Positions 35,823 to 45,478 of a DNA stretch of 64,000 bases are shown one piece after another. Made by a program: the position numbers and the translations under genes. The stretch spans positions 39,236-103,235 of the forward strand of contig NZ_JAFNME010000009.1 in assembly GCF_017368815.1 (NCBI RefSeq). The letters are read 5' to 3'. How positions within the stretch are numbered: the first letter of the stretch is position 1; the number at the start of each line of letters is the position of its first letter. The notes under the pieces were generated by a model, which searched no databases, was not told where the DNA came from, and worked only from the letters and a program-made list of their open reading frames with translations. Source of the DNA: Comamonas denitrificans (GTDB lineage: Bacteria; Pseudomonadota; Gammaproteobacteria; Burkholderiales; Burkholderiaceae_C).

Positions 35823-37180
35823 GGGGCGCTCTCTTTGTACGGGTGATCTGCAGGAAGTTTATCGACAAGCCCATATCTGTGTGCAGACCACCCCTCTAAT
35901 CGCAACCTGTCTGCAGGATCAAGCACGCCATCACCAAAAAAAATGCATGCCATATCAACGTCTGCTGCAGTTACAGAGGCACCACTAAACGCGCCAATTG
36001 ATGGCGGATAATACGATGGCGAGCTCGACGTAACCCCACCACCACTCCAAAGGTTTTGAGCGGTAGCGTGCTCAAAGTCCACCTCAATATCAGCCCTGCG
36101 CTGGGCATAATCAATTTGGCCGAAAAGCAGCTTCCAATCCGTTACGCTGTCAGGTGCAAGCGCGAGAGAAGCACTACCAAAGCCATCCGAATCAAGTCTG
36201 CGCCCTCCAATATACGGCCGATTCATCGTGGACCCACCCGAATATGCCAGCGCAAAGCGTGATGCCATAGACGATCCGCGCGGAATCCAGAAAACCGGCC
36301 GATCGCCCGCGACCGTATCTTTTGAGCGCTTTCGTACTACAGCAAAAACCCAGCCTGCTGCCGCACCACTCATGAGAAGCTTCGCTTTTTCGCTAGCAGC
36401 CTGCATAAAACTACGAGTACCATCAAACCGCACAACTCGACGACTATGCAACTCGCCACTGACAATTACAGGCCGATGACCAGCAGAGCTCTGTACAAAG
36501 TGATTATCTTGTCCACTTTTGTCGCCCCACTGCGAGCATCCATCTGTATCATCGACGGCGATGGGCGAGTCATCGTCAAGCCATATTTTTGCAGGCACAG
36601 CAAGCCTCGCAGGAGTCCATGGGACCTGCACCCGCACCTGCACCGGCACATCCACTAACGCCCCATTGCTGGCTGTGACGCGCACCACGCCCTCCCACAA
36701 ACCGATGTCGCTTGAAACGCCTTCAATCAGCAACTTGCGCCCCTCCACACGCGCGCTCAAGCCGTATGGCAGCGGCTGAATCACTTCGCACGTAAACGGC
36801 CGCAGCCCCGAATCCAGCAGCACATAGCCAGCGAGTCCATCCACATTGCCAAATTCATCTTCATGCGGAACAAGCTGATCCACATACGCAATCACATCGC
36901 TGCGTGAGGGCATAGCCCCCACAACGGTCACGTCATCAAACTGGCTTTTTTGCGCCCGCACGACATAGCGCAGCGCAGGATTAAGTCCGGCAATTTGCCA
37001 AGTGCCATCGGCAGCGCTTTGGGTGCTGGCCACCAGCACATCGGGCGCTTGCGGGTCGGCAGGGTCGCGCCAGTAAACGCGCACCTGGGCGCTGGTGGGA
37101 GTGCCTGCAACGGTGGTCAGGCCGTCCGGAGCTTCTCCAGCGAAAAATCCGGGGCCGGTGAAGTCGGGCAATGTGCTCAT
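35819..37180 (-). CDS. Phage tail protein with lectin-like C-terminal domain, candidate receptor-binding protein
   Basis: 453 aa. The N-terminal part (1-190) has Ig-like/carboxypeptidase-regulatory-like strands (STQSAADGTWQIAGLNPALRYVVRA). The C-terminal part (about 200-453) resembles a concanavalin-A/LamG sandwich: WGDKSGQDNHFVQSSAGHRPVIV, RVVRFDGTRSFM, GWVFAVVRKR, and the end LEGWSAHRYGL. That arrangement is common in phage adhesins. The GC content falls sharply in the C-terminal coding part (35820-36650) compared with the N-terminal part, as expected for a swapped receptor-binding domain. Confidence 0.68.
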   Translation of the reverse strand: MSTLPDFTGPGFFAGEAPDGLTTVAGTPTSAQVRVYWRDPADPQAPDVLVASTQSAADGTWQIAGLNPALRYVVRAQKSQFDDVTVVGAMPSRSDVIAYVDQLVPHEDEFGNVDGLAGYVLLDSGLRPFTCEVIQPLPYGLSARVEGRKLLIEGVSSDIGLWEGVVRVTASNGALVDVPVQVRVQVPWTPARLAVPAKIWLDDDSPIAVDDTDGCSQWGDKSGQDNHFVQSSAGHRPVIVSGELHSRRVVRFDGTRSFMQAASEKAKLLMSGAAAGWVFAVVRKRSKDTVAGDRPVFWIPRGSSMASRFALAYSGGSTMNRPYIGGRRLDSDGFGSASLALAPDSVTDWKLLFGQIDYAQRRADIEVDFEHATAQNLWSGGGVTSSSPSYYPPSIGAFSGASVTAADVDMACIFFGDGVLDPADRLRLEGWSAHRYGLVDKLPADHPYKESAP

Positions 37181-37599
37181 CCGATCAGCCCCTCGGTCAG
37201 GGTGACAAAGCCACCTTCAAAAATCATGCCGTCCTGGCGCGTGGAGATTTTTAAATCGCCATCGCCCGCGTCGTTGGACACGGTGCAATCTGCAATCGCC
37301 ATGCCGTCACCATCGCACCACTGGCCAAAAGTGGGCACGCCTGTGGCGGCCACCATGTCGCCCAATGGATCGACTTGGGTCAATTGAATCTGGCCGCCGA
37401 CGATGGTGCCGCATGGTTTGGCCAGCACGATGGTGACCAAGTGGGTGCGCTCTTGCGTGACGGGATCGGCATCGGTGTACAGGCGCAGCGTGCTGGGGCC
37501 TGCGCCCGCGTCGGCCAGCTGCAGGGTTTTTGCATTGGCCGCCGCCTGGGCGGCAGTGGTGCGGGCGGTGTCGTGGGGGGTGGTTAGCGTCCAAGCCAT
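37177..37599 (-). CDS. Phage tail-region protein, unknown
   Basis: 140 aa. It begins MAWTLTTPHDTARTTAAQAA and contains alternating strands (LRLYTDADPVTQERTHLVTIVLAKPCG, GGQIQLTQVD, GFVTLTEGLIG). It overlaps the next gene by ATGA and follows the 1198-aa protein by 12 nt, so it belongs to the tail-tip set. No family recognised; a structural role is inferred from position. Confidence 0.7.
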   Translation of the reverse strand: MAWTLTTPHDTARTTAAQAAANAKTLQLADAGAGPSTLRLYTDADPVTQERTHLVTIVLAKPCGTIVGGQIQLTQVDPLGDMVAATGVPTFGQWCDGDGMAIADCTVSNDAGDGDLKISTRQDGMIFEGGFVTLTEGLIG

Positions 37600-37611
37600 G
37601 GCCTTGCTCCT

Positions 37612-40600
37612 TTAATCACCAATGCCAGGGCGGTCAATGTCCACGCGGGCCAGAATTGAAAAGCGGTGATCCAGCTCGGTGTAGTCGCCCGGCTGCACAG
37701 CACGCACCAGGCAAAAGCCTGCGCCTGCGCCCACGGTGTTCAGGCGCACCAGGTTGCCAGCGGCCCAGCCGCTGCCCCAGCCTTCTTTTTTCATGGTGAA
37801 GTAGGGCGTGCCAGTGTTGGGGTTGATGGGGGCCAGGTCGTTGGCAATGGGGTGGCTGGCCACCACCACGCCCACGCTTTCGCCCACCACGCGCACGTTG
37901 CCGGGGGTTAAAAATTGCAGTGCCCAGCGCTGGGTGATTGCGCCGGTGTTGTCCACCTCGACTGGGGCCACGGTGTCGTTGTACGTGGCGGTGGCCACTT
38001 TGCCGCTAACAAAATCCAGGTAGCTCACGCCGTCCCAGGCCTCTTGGTCAAAAAGGTGGCTGACGCGGGCGTAGCGGTCGCCCAGCATGAGGGCGCTGCT
38101 GATGTAGCTTTTGCCGCCTGCGGGGAAGTGGTGGGTAAGCGGGCGGTTGAGCGTGATTTGCCCACCGATTTGCGCCTCGCGAATCAGGGCCATGTGCTCG
38201 ATGCTCCAAGCGATGCGCACGGGCTGCGCCCAGCCATCGCGGTTGAGGATTTGCACCGTGCCCGCGTCCAAGTCACGCGCCCAGCCGTGCAGGATTTCTT
38301 TGTCGTCCGCATCCCAGATGACGATGCGCGATAGGCGTTCTACGCCCAAATCAATCGCCTGGTTGTCGGTCACGGCCTGGGGTGGTAGTGCGTCGTGGGT
38401 ATGCACCACGGCATAGTCGCCCACCTCAAAAATGGGCACGCGGCCATCGCTGGGCAGGCGCACCGGGTTCACGCCAATAATTTCAGAATCGACGGGGATG
38501 ACTTCATAGGCCACAGCGGCGTAGCGCAGGCTGCCCATTACCTGGGGGTTGGGCCGCCAAGCGTTGCCCGCGCCATCTTCGGTGCTGGGGTTGTACCAGG
38601 GCTCGTTTTCAATTTCAGCTTTGGGCACCATATCGCCAAAGGCAATGCGCACCAGGCCAAATTCAAAATCCACCGTGCCCACCACGCCCTGGCCCACTAG
38701 CTGGCCCTGGGCGTTGCTGGTGACAATTTGCACGCCACCACCCGGGGCGGGCAGTTGCAAAGAGAGGCTGCTGGGGCGCAGCGGCGCGGCGGCGGTGCGG
38801 AACACAAACACGCTGCTCAAAGCCTCGCCCGCCGTGCTGGTGCAGGCCACGCGGGTAATGGTGGGGGCGGTGCGCTCCCAGTTGCTCCAAGCGATGCGGC
38901 CCGTCACCAAGTCAATGGTGCCCGCCGTGGCCCATGCGCCGTTGGTGTAGTACTGCACCAGGCCGCCCAGGCGGTCAGATGCCAGCGTGCCCGCCGGTGT
39001 GCGCAGCAGCACGCTACCGGCAATGATGGGGGTGACGATGCCTGGCAGCAAATCAGACACAGGGGCAAAGGGCACGGTCTGGGTGTGCTGGGTGGGGCTG
39101 GCGGCGGTGTAGTAGCTAATTTTTACCCAGCCGGTCTCGTCATTAGGGTAGGTGCTGGGGGCGGGCTTGTATTCCAGCCCGCTGTAATTCATGCGGCGAA
39201 TTTGCATAAGCGGCACGCCGTTAAGGCCACCTGTTTCGCCGACGATTTCACCCGGCTCAAATTTAGGTTTGGGGATGAGTATGTGCGTATCGGGCATCCA
39301 GTGGACTTTGCCCAACGTGTAATCCACGGTGCCAATAATTTCGCCGTTTAGCAGCAGGTTGCCCGCGCCATCGTCCCGCGCATCTTGCGTTGGGTCTTTG
39401 AGTGATGCAACGTAATTTTCTTCAAGCACCCCCACATCGGTCAGCGTGTTCCACTGCACACGCACGCTGCCGGGCACCCAGCCGCCTTGCGTAGCCTGCA
39501 CTTGCAGCTTGCCCTCGCCGTCGCGGCTGGGGTGCTCAAATGTCTCGGTCGTGGTCGGGGCGGTATCCACCTGCACATTGATTTGCGTGCCCACGGGCGG
39601 CAGCGCATTGGGCAAAAATCGGATGCGCTTGTCGCCCACGTACACGCGGCCGGAGGCATCGCCGGTCAGTGTCATGTCGGCAGCGGCCGTGGCGGTTTTG
39701 GTGGTCGCGCCGTCTGTCCAGGTGATCGACAGGCCGCCGGGGTAGATGCTAGCCCCCTCGGGCAGGGCCAGATCCAAATCTTGGTACAAGGGCACTTCGG
39801 CAGCGGGCCACACGGTTTCTTGCGTGGGCACGCCCCAGCTCAACACAATGCTGCTGCCCACGTCGGGCAGCGCGCCCAGCGTGACCAGGTAACCGCCGGT
39901 GTTGGGGTTGTAGGTGCCCGCGCCTTGGCCCGATTCGCTGCCGCGCAGTTGGCCGCTGCCATCATCTTGCAGCACGTACCAGCGGCCCTGCGCCCGGTAG
40001 CTGATAGCCAGGGTGCCCGGCTGCGCCAGCGGGAGGATAAAGCCGGTGTAGCTTTGGCTGCGCCCTTCGGCGCTGACCAAAATTTCGGATGTTTGCGGGA
40101 TGCGCTGCAGATAGGCCGCCGGGCGGTAGGTGATGGCCTTGCTGCCGGTGTAGCTGCCAGTCAAAAGCAAGCAGATGCCGTTTTGATAATCCACCGTGCC
40201 CACTTGCGTGCCGCCCGCTAACAGCAGGCCGCCCTTGTCTGTGATGGTGGTGCCCCCCACCACCACCCGCAAACTGCCAGGCAGGCAGCCGCCTGGCAGC
40301 ACCAGGTTAATGGTGGTGCTCCAGGTCTGCGTGGTGGTAAGCGTGACATCCTCTGCCGCACCAACAGGCAGCGCAGCACCGGCAACCGGCACGCCATCAA
40401 CGATGGGGCTTTCAGCCTCGGCGCTGGGAACCACGCGCTCATAAATACTTGGCACGCGCACGCTATATTGGCCCAGCACACCCGCATTAAGCAGGGGCTG
40501 CACGCCGTAATACTTGGCGGCATTGCCCCAAACGGTGTTGCGGATTTTGGTGCGGGCTTTTAAATTTGCTTCGGTGATTGTGGTGCGCTGGACATCAAAG

Positions 40601-41208
40601 CCCAAATAGTCACGCTCCAAAGCCTGGCCCAGTTGCAGCGTGACAACGCGCCGCTCAAACGGGCCTTTATCATCCTCGAAAGTCTGCACGGTGTGATCGA
40701 TCTTGCGCACGCTGATGTACTGGATCGACTCGTCGTTGAAACCTTCGCGGCGCACCAGGGCTAGGCGCTGGCCCACGTTGGGGATGCTGGCATCCACGCG
40801 CTGAATAATGTTGAGCGTGCGCATGCCTTGCAGGTGGTCGCCAAAGAGCTGCCCCGAATAAGCGGCCGCAGCGATAAAGCCCGCTTCCAGCCGCGCAATG
40901 TCTTGCTGGCGCGTGGCGAAATCGTCTTTGGTGGCCATCAATACGATGGACACATTGGGGTCGCTGGGCGGCTCGCTGACGATGATGTTGGAGCCCATGG
41001 CCACGTCGGTGTTGCCGCTGGTAATGCCCAGATGCACTTGACGCATGGACAGATTGCCGCCCGCGCGGTCTTGCTCGCGCACGTCGCGAAAAATGTTGTT
41101 GCTCTTGCCCGACTGCAGCACGACGGCGCTGGGGCCGCCGCCGCCCTCGGGCACGTCACTCATGACCTTGCTGGCAAAAAATTTAATGTCTTGGGTGGTG
41201 ATGGTCAT
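37612..41208 (-). CDS. Large phage tail-tip/baseplate protein with repeated beta motifs
   Basis: 1198 aa, the largest tail gene after the tape measure. Several modules share a motif of the form GTVDYxxGxV: GTVDYQNGICLL, GTVDYTLGKVHW, GTIDLVTGRIAW and GTVDFEFGLVRI, each followed by a beta-rich stretch. The N-terminus has RVDASIPNVGQRLALV and FERRVVTLQLGQALERDYLG. The gene lies between the 133-aa distal-tail-like gene and the adhesin genes. It is probably the hub or central tip protein of a siphophage-type tail. No lysozyme or peptidase motif is evident. Confidence 0.72.
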   Translation of the reverse strand: MTITTQDIKFFASKVMSDVPEGGGGPSAVVLQSGKSNNIFRDVREQDRAGGNLSMRQVHLGITSGNTDVAMGSNIIVSEPPSDPNVSIVLMATKDDFATRQQDIARLEAGFIAAAAYSGQLFGDHLQGMRTLNIIQRVDASIPNVGQRLALVRREGFNDESIQYISVRKIDHTVQTFEDDKGPFERRVVTLQLGQALERDYLGFDVQRTTITEANLKARTKIRNTVWGNAAKYYGVQPLLNAGVLGQYSVRVPSIYERVVPSAEAESPIVDGVPVAGAALPVGAAEDVTLTTTQTWSTTINLVLPGGCLPGSLRVVVGGTTITDKGGLLLAGGTQVGTVDYQNGICLLLTGSYTGSKAITYRPAAYLQRIPQTSEILVSAEGRSQSYTGFILPLAQPGTLAISYRAQGRWYVLQDDGSGQLRGSESGQGAGTYNPNTGGYLVTLGALPDVGSSIVLSWGVPTQETVWPAAEVPLYQDLDLALPEGASIYPGGLSITWTDGATTKTATAAADMTLTGDASGRVYVGDKRIRFLPNALPPVGTQINVQVDTAPTTTETFEHPSRDGEGKLQVQATQGGWVPGSVRVQWNTLTDVGVLEENYVASLKDPTQDARDDGAGNLLLNGEIIGTVDYTLGKVHWMPDTHILIPKPKFEPGEIVGETGGLNGVPLMQIRRMNYSGLEYKPAPSTYPNDETGWVKISYYTAASPTQHTQTVPFAPVSDLLPGIVTPIIAGSVLLRTPAGTLASDRLGGLVQYYTNGAWATAGTIDLVTGRIAWSNWERTAPTITRVACTSTAGEALSSVFVFRTAAAPLRPSSLSLQLPAPGGGVQIVTSNAQGQLVGQGVVGTVDFEFGLVRIAFGDMVPKAEIENEPWYNPSTEDGAGNAWRPNPQVMGSLRYAAVAYEVIPVDSEIIGVNPVRLPSDGRVPIFEVGDYAVVHTHDALPPQAVTDNQAIDLGVERLSRIVIWDADDKEILHGWARDLDAGTVQILNRDGWAQPVRIAWSIEHMALIREAQIGGQITLNRPLTHHFPAGGKSYISSALMLGDRYARVSHLFDQEAWDGVSYLDFVSGKVATATYNDTVAPVEVDNTGAITQRWALQFLTPGNVRVVGESVGVVVASHPIANDLAPINPNTGTPYFTMKKEGWGSGWAAGNLVRLNTVGAGAGFCLVRAVQPGDYTELDHRFSILARVDIDRPGIGD

Positions 41209-41215
41209 GACCGGT

Positions 41216-41617
41216 TTAAACCTCTAAAAATTTCAACGTTGGGCGGTACAGCAGCGTGGCATCCACCTCGCCATCCAGCAGCCGCCAAATCGGCTCGGCG
41301 GTAAAGCCGCCCTGGGCGTGGTCAAACACCACATCACGGGCCACGCCGCGCACGGTGAGCGTGAGCACTGCGCCCGGCAGGGCGGCCCAAGCGGCCAGCT
41401 GCAGCATGGTGGTGCGCGGCATCCAGGCTTGGGTGTCGGTGCCCTGCAGGGTGATGGGGCGGCCCGCCTGGCGCGTGGCCACGTCAATCAGCAGTGCGCC
41501 GGTGGTGCTGTAGCTGCTGGCCTGCTCTACGGGGTGCCAGTCAAATTCATCCGTCCAATGCAGGCGGTCAGACAGGGCCAGGTTGGTGCCCGCGCGGGCA
41601 AGGGTGATGGTGGTCAA
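41216..41617 (-). CDS. Phage distal-tail-like protein
   Basis: 133 aa, predicted beta-rich: HWTDEFDWHPVEQASSYSTTGALLIDVATRQAGRPITLQG and ARDVVFDHAQGGFTAEPI. Located directly after the tape measure gene with ATGA overlap, the position normally held by the distal tail protein or its equivalent. No named family can be assigned with certainty. Confidence 0.65.
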   Translation of the reverse strand: MTTITLARAGTNLALSDRLHWTDEFDWHPVEQASSYSTTGALLIDVATRQAGRPITLQGTDTQAWMPRTTMLQLAAWAALPGAVLTLTVRGVARDVVFDHAQGGFTAEPIWRLLDGEVDATLLYRPTLKFLEV

Positions 41618-44600
41618 GAGGCTGCTCCTTTGGCCTGGGCCAGATCGCGCAGCAGCTGCTCTGCGGCGCTTTGGCTGTTGGCATCGGCAAAGCGCAATTG
41701 GCGGGTGCCGCCGCCACCGGGCAAAGTGATGTTGCTGACGTAGGTGGCACCGCCGCCGCTACCGCCGGGTTGGCCCGCAGCCCCAGTGCCTGCATTGCCG
41801 CGCCGGACTGCGGCCGATTGCTGGATGCGCTCTTGCATCTGGATGTCGCGCCGGGCGTTTTCGTACTGGGCTTTTTGCACTTCAAACCAGTAGCGGCTCA
41901 TGCTGATGCTGGTGCCGCCCAGCTTGGCGTTTTTGCGGGCATAGTCGGCGCTCCATTGCTCCCACCATGCATCCAGCTCTTGCACATCTTTGGCTTGCTG
42001 GGCGTAGGCTTGGGCCGAAAAGCTGCCGCCATTGGCCGCGCCAATTTGGTCTTTAATTTCTTCGCCGTCGGTGCCAAGCTGCTTTGCCTTTGCCGCCGCG
42101 CTATCAATGGCCGCGCCCACGCCTTGCCACGCGCCCTGCAAATTGCCCGTGGCGGCCGCAGCGTTATTGATTTCGCTGGCCAGCTTGATAACGCTTTTGC
42201 CCGATTCATCCACCTGCACCACGTAGCCGCGCTGGGCCGCCTCGGCCCGCACCCAGGCGGGGGCTATGCCATCGGCGGCATCAATGGCGGCCTGGGCCGC
42301 TTTTAAAAAAGCCTCGCGCACATCACGGGCGCTGGCGGTGCCGCTTTCGCGGATTACGTCGTACGCGGCGCGGCTTTGCTCGGCAGATTCTTTTAATGCT
42401 GCGCTGCTGGTAACACCCAGCTTGCGCATGGCCTCTTCCACGCTTTGGATGCCGGGGGTGGCATCGTCCATGGCTTTTTTAAGATCGCGGGCCTTTTGCT
42501 CTGCCTGTTGTAAAAGGCCATCGGTGATCTTGTCACCCAATTGGCTGCGCAGTTGCTCAATCTGGCCGCGCACGGCTTCAATGGCTTTTTGGCTGTCGGC
42601 GGTGTCAATGGCTTTGCCGATGGATGCTGTCAGCGCTGCGCCGGTATCTACGCCCTGCTGGGTCAGTAAATCCAAACTGCCTGCAATGGTTTGCACATCG
42701 TTGATGGCACTGCGGGCCGCTTCGCCCATGCCGCCAGTAATCGCCCCAAAAGATAAGCCCGTGCGCTGCAAAGCCTGGCTGACCGTGGCCTCGGTAATCT
42801 GGGCCATGATTTGTGCCCCTTGCGCCGTACCCGCAAACACTTGCTGCGCCTGTAGTTGGAACAGCTGCAAGTCTTCGGTCTTGAGGATTTGCCCCCAGGC
42901 GGCTTTGAGCTGATCGGCGCTCAACTTGCCATCGGCCGCCACTTTATTCAAGGTGGTGCCAAAGTCCCGCAGGCCCTGCTGGGTGGTGGTGTCAAAGCCC
43001 TTGGCAATGTCGGCCACGGCCTGGGCTGCGGTTTTACCCTCTTTGGTCAGCTTGGCAAACTCTGCCGTGGCTGCCTGGGCGGCCTTGCTTAAATCAAACT
43101 GCGCGGCAATGGCCTGCTGCGCTTTGGCGGCACGGGCAGCGTCTTCCTGAGCCTGCTGGCGGCGCAACTCGGCATTGATTTTTTCCTGGCGCTCCATTTC
43201 TGCCAGCGCGGCGGTGCTGGCCTTCATCTGCCGCCCTGCAGCGGTAAAGCCCGCACCCCATTCCACCACGGCGGTAATGCCTTTTTTAATTTCTCCGCTA
43301 AACATGGCCAGCGTGACGATGGCCCCCACTGGCCCGCCCAACAAACCCACCAGCCCCCGTACTGCACCGGCCGCCAAAGATACCCCCCGGCCAAACAGCC
43401 CGGAAACATTGGCGGCCTCACCTTTGGCGGCGGTGTTGGCGACTGTGGCTGCAGTTTCGACCGCAATGGCGGCTGCTTGGGCACCAGAGGCTGCAACTTG
43501 AGTTTTGGTTGCCGCAGCATTCGCCACTTTGGCCCCGGTATTTGCAGCAGTAGCAGCCGTGCTTGCCGTGGTGGCGGCCACCTCTTCTTGCACAGCCAGC
43601 TTGGCTGCTGCAATGGCCTTGGCTTTGTCCAGCCACGTTTGCGACATGTTGTAGGCCTTAAAGGCCAGCCAGCCCTTGCCAGCTATCGTCAGCGTGTCTG
43701 CCAAAGACTCAAGATTTTCACCAACAAAACTAATGGAGGCGGCTATTTTCTCGGTCACGCCATTGGCCGCGTCGGTGTCGGCCACGTACCGCATAAATGC
43801 CGTCTGCACATCAGTGATGGCGCGGCCCACCGTCAGCGGCAGCTTGCCAAATTCAGCCTCCAGCGCCTGCCCCTGGCTTTGCAGGCTTTGAATCACCACG
43901 TCGGTGGTCAATGCACCACTTTCGGCCATCTTGCGCAACTCGCCCGTGGTCACGCCCAAACCATCAGCCAGGGCACGGGCCAAGCGCGGGGCTTGCTCCA
44001 TGACTGAGTTAAATTCTTCGCCCCGCAGAACGCCAGATTGCAAGCCTTGAATCAACTGGGTAATAGCCGCGTCCGATGCGGCTACACCAGCGCCTGAGAT
44101 AGCTACGGCCTGGTTGATACTCTCGGTCAGCGCAAGGCTTTGCGCCGTGGCTTGCTCAAGGCCTAGCCCGGCATCTTTACCTGCCTGGGCAAGGCGCGTA
44201 AACAGTACGCCAGTGGACTCCAATGCAGAGTGTGTGCGCAGGGCCACGGCCTGCACATCATCCATAGTCTGGGCAAGGTGCTCACCTTCGCCGGTCACCA
44301 AGCCGATGCGCGACTGCAGGTTTTTATAAGCGTCGGCCAAGCCAATAACGTCTTTGACCGCACCTGCACCAAGCTGGATGCCCAAAAAACCAAGTAATTG
44401 CTGGCGGGCGGTGTCTAGCTGGGTGCTGATGGATTGCACGCCATCGCGCACCTTGTGTGTAGATTGCTGCACCAGGCCCGCGCCCTGGGCTGCCTGCTGC
44501 GCACCGGCCTGGGTTTTTTGACCCATTTCCTGGGCAGCGCTGCCCACGTTCTTTTGCGCTTCGCTTGCTTTTTTGGCGCTGCCCTGCACTTCATTCAGCG

Positions 44601-45258
44601 CCTGGGCGGCATCGTCCAGGCCTCGCGCTCCGACCCTGGCACTACCTCGCACTTCATCCAGCGCTTGTTTCAGATTTTTATTAGCCTGCGCAGCAGCATT
44701 TGCGGCGATAACTTTTGTCTTCATCGCACCGGCCAACGCTTCCTGCGCCTGGCGGTTTGCTTGCCCAGCTTTTTCCGCCTCGGCGCTAGTTGCACCATAT
44801 TGAGAGACAGCAGCGGACAGCTCCAATGCTGCTGTTTTTGCAGCTCTATTGGCACTGGCCACCCCTTGAGTGGCCAGCGTCAAGGCTGTTGATGCCTGGG
44901 CAGCCGAAGCCGCAGCTTTTCCTGCTTCAGACGTGGCCACTGCCGCTTGCTGGACTCCAGCTTGGGTCTTTCGTCCCATTTCTTGGGCCGCGCTGCCTGC
45001 TTCTTTTTGTGCTGCACCTGCCTCTTGGGCGCTGTCCTGCACTTGCTCCAGTGTCTGGGCAACAGCGCCCACGCCCTGCGCCCCAGCCTGGGCCTTCTGC
45101 CCCATTTCCTGGGCAGCGCTGCCAGCTTCTTTTTGCGCTGCGCCTGCCCCTTGGCCGCTGTCCTGCACCTGCTCCAACGCTTGCGAGGTATCTTTTAAAC
45201 CTTGCTGGGCCTGCCGTCCATCGGCGGTGATTTTGATTTCAATTGATTTATCCGACAC
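41614..45258 (-). CDS. Phage tail tape measure protein
   Basis: About 1214 aa from a GTG at 45258 (SDKSIEIKITADGRQAQQGL); a TTG at 45288 is the alternative. The N-terminal 270 residues are helical, with three copies of an AAQKEAGSAAQEMGQKAQAG-type unit. VRDGVQSISTQLDTARQQLLGFLGIQLGAGAVKDVIGLADAYKNLQSRIGLV (about 280-335) is the classic tape-measure core, and SGVLRGEEFNSVMEQAPRLARALADGLGV follows. A hydrophobic region lies near residues 650-690. It sets tail length. No sheath gene is present, so the tail is non-contractile. Confidence 0.9.
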   Translation of the reverse strand: MSDKSIEIKITADGRQAQQGLKDTSQALEQVQDSGQGAGAAQKEAGSAAQEMGQKAQAGAQGVGAVAQTLEQVQDSAQEAGAAQKEAGSAAQEMGRKTQAGVQQAAVATSEAGKAAASAAQASTALTLATQGVASANRAAKTAALELSAAVSQYGATSAEAEKAGQANRQAQEALAGAMKTKVIAANAAAQANKNLKQALDEVRGSARVGARGLDDAAQALNEVQGSAKKASEAQKNVGSAAQEMGQKTQAGAQQAAQGAGLVQQSTHKVRDGVQSISTQLDTARQQLLGFLGIQLGAGAVKDVIGLADAYKNLQSRIGLVTGEGEHLAQTMDDVQAVALRTHSALESTGVLFTRLAQAGKDAGLGLEQATAQSLALTESINQAVAISGAGVAASDAAITQLIQGLQSGVLRGEEFNSVMEQAPRLARALADGLGVTTGELRKMAESGALTTDVVIQSLQSQGQALEAEFGKLPLTVGRAITDVQTAFMRYVADTDAANGVTEKIAASISFVGENLESLADTLTIAGKGWLAFKAYNMSQTWLDKAKAIAAAKLAVQEEVAATTASTAATAANTGAKVANAAATKTQVAASGAQAAAIAVETAATVANTAAKGEAANVSGLFGRGVSLAAGAVRGLVGLLGGPVGAIVTLAMFSGEIKKGITAVVEWGAGFTAAGRQMKASTAALAEMERQEKINAELRRQQAQEDAARAAKAQQAIAAQFDLSKAAQAATAEFAKLTKEGKTAAQAVADIAKGFDTTTQQGLRDFGTTLNKVAADGKLSADQLKAAWGQILKTEDLQLFQLQAQQVFAGTAQGAQIMAQITEATVSQALQRTGLSFGAITGGMGEAARSAINDVQTIAGSLDLLTQQGVDTGAALTASIGKAIDTADSQKAIEAVRGQIEQLRSQLGDKITDGLLQQAEQKARDLKKAMDDATPGIQSVEEAMRKLGVTSSAALKESAEQSRAAYDVIRESGTASARDVREAFLKAAQAAIDAADGIAPAWVRAEAAQRGYVVQVDESGKSVIKLASEINNAAAATGNLQGAWQGVGAAIDSAAAKAKQLGTDGEEIKDQIGAANGGSFSAQAYAQQAKDVQELDAWWEQWSADYARKNAKLGGTSISMSRYWFEVQKAQYENARRDIQMQERIQQSAAVRRGNAGTGAAGQPGGSGGGATYVSNITLPGGGGTRQLRFADANSQSAAEQLLRDLAQAKGAAS
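44522..45180 (-). repeat. Tape-measure-internal DNA repeats
   Basis: An about 80-bp segment beginning CCCATTTCCTGGGCAGCGC occurs at 45101 and at 44522, with a slightly diverged copy at 44975. The first two in gene order are exactly 126 bp (42 codons) apart. They encode the repeated helical units of the tape measure N-terminus. Confidence 0.75.
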
Positions 45259-45270
45259 AATGCGCCTGCC

Positions 45271-45435
45271 ATGAAAGAGAAAAAACAACCCACCGTTTAC
45301 GCAACGGTCATGACGCTTACAGCGTTTGTGACCTTGGCTGCGCCAGGCTGGGGGATGCCGGGGCTGGTCTTGCTCGGGGTTGCTGCCATGTTTGTAGTTA
45401 CCGCCCTATGGCTTGTGTGGGATGTGCTTTTCTGA
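45271..45435 (+). CDS. Small two-helix membrane protein, opposite strand to the tail operon
   Basis: 54 aa, MKEKKQPTVYATVMTLTAF and onwards: a basic N-terminus, then hydrophobic helices at about residues 9-25 and 28-52, ending LWLVWDVLF. It lies between the tape measure start and the tail tube gene but on the plus strand, and is followed 44 nt later by a bidirectional terminator. There is no strong SD, which lowers confidence. Size, charge and orientation fit a prophage-expressed exclusion or holin-like gene. Function unknown. Confidence 0.45.
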   Translation: MKEKKQPTVYATVMTLTAFVTLAAPGWGMPGLVLLGVAAMFVVTALWLVWDVLF

Positions 45436-45478
45436 CCACCCCATAGCCCGCACTTTCGCGCGTGCGCGACAAAAAAAT

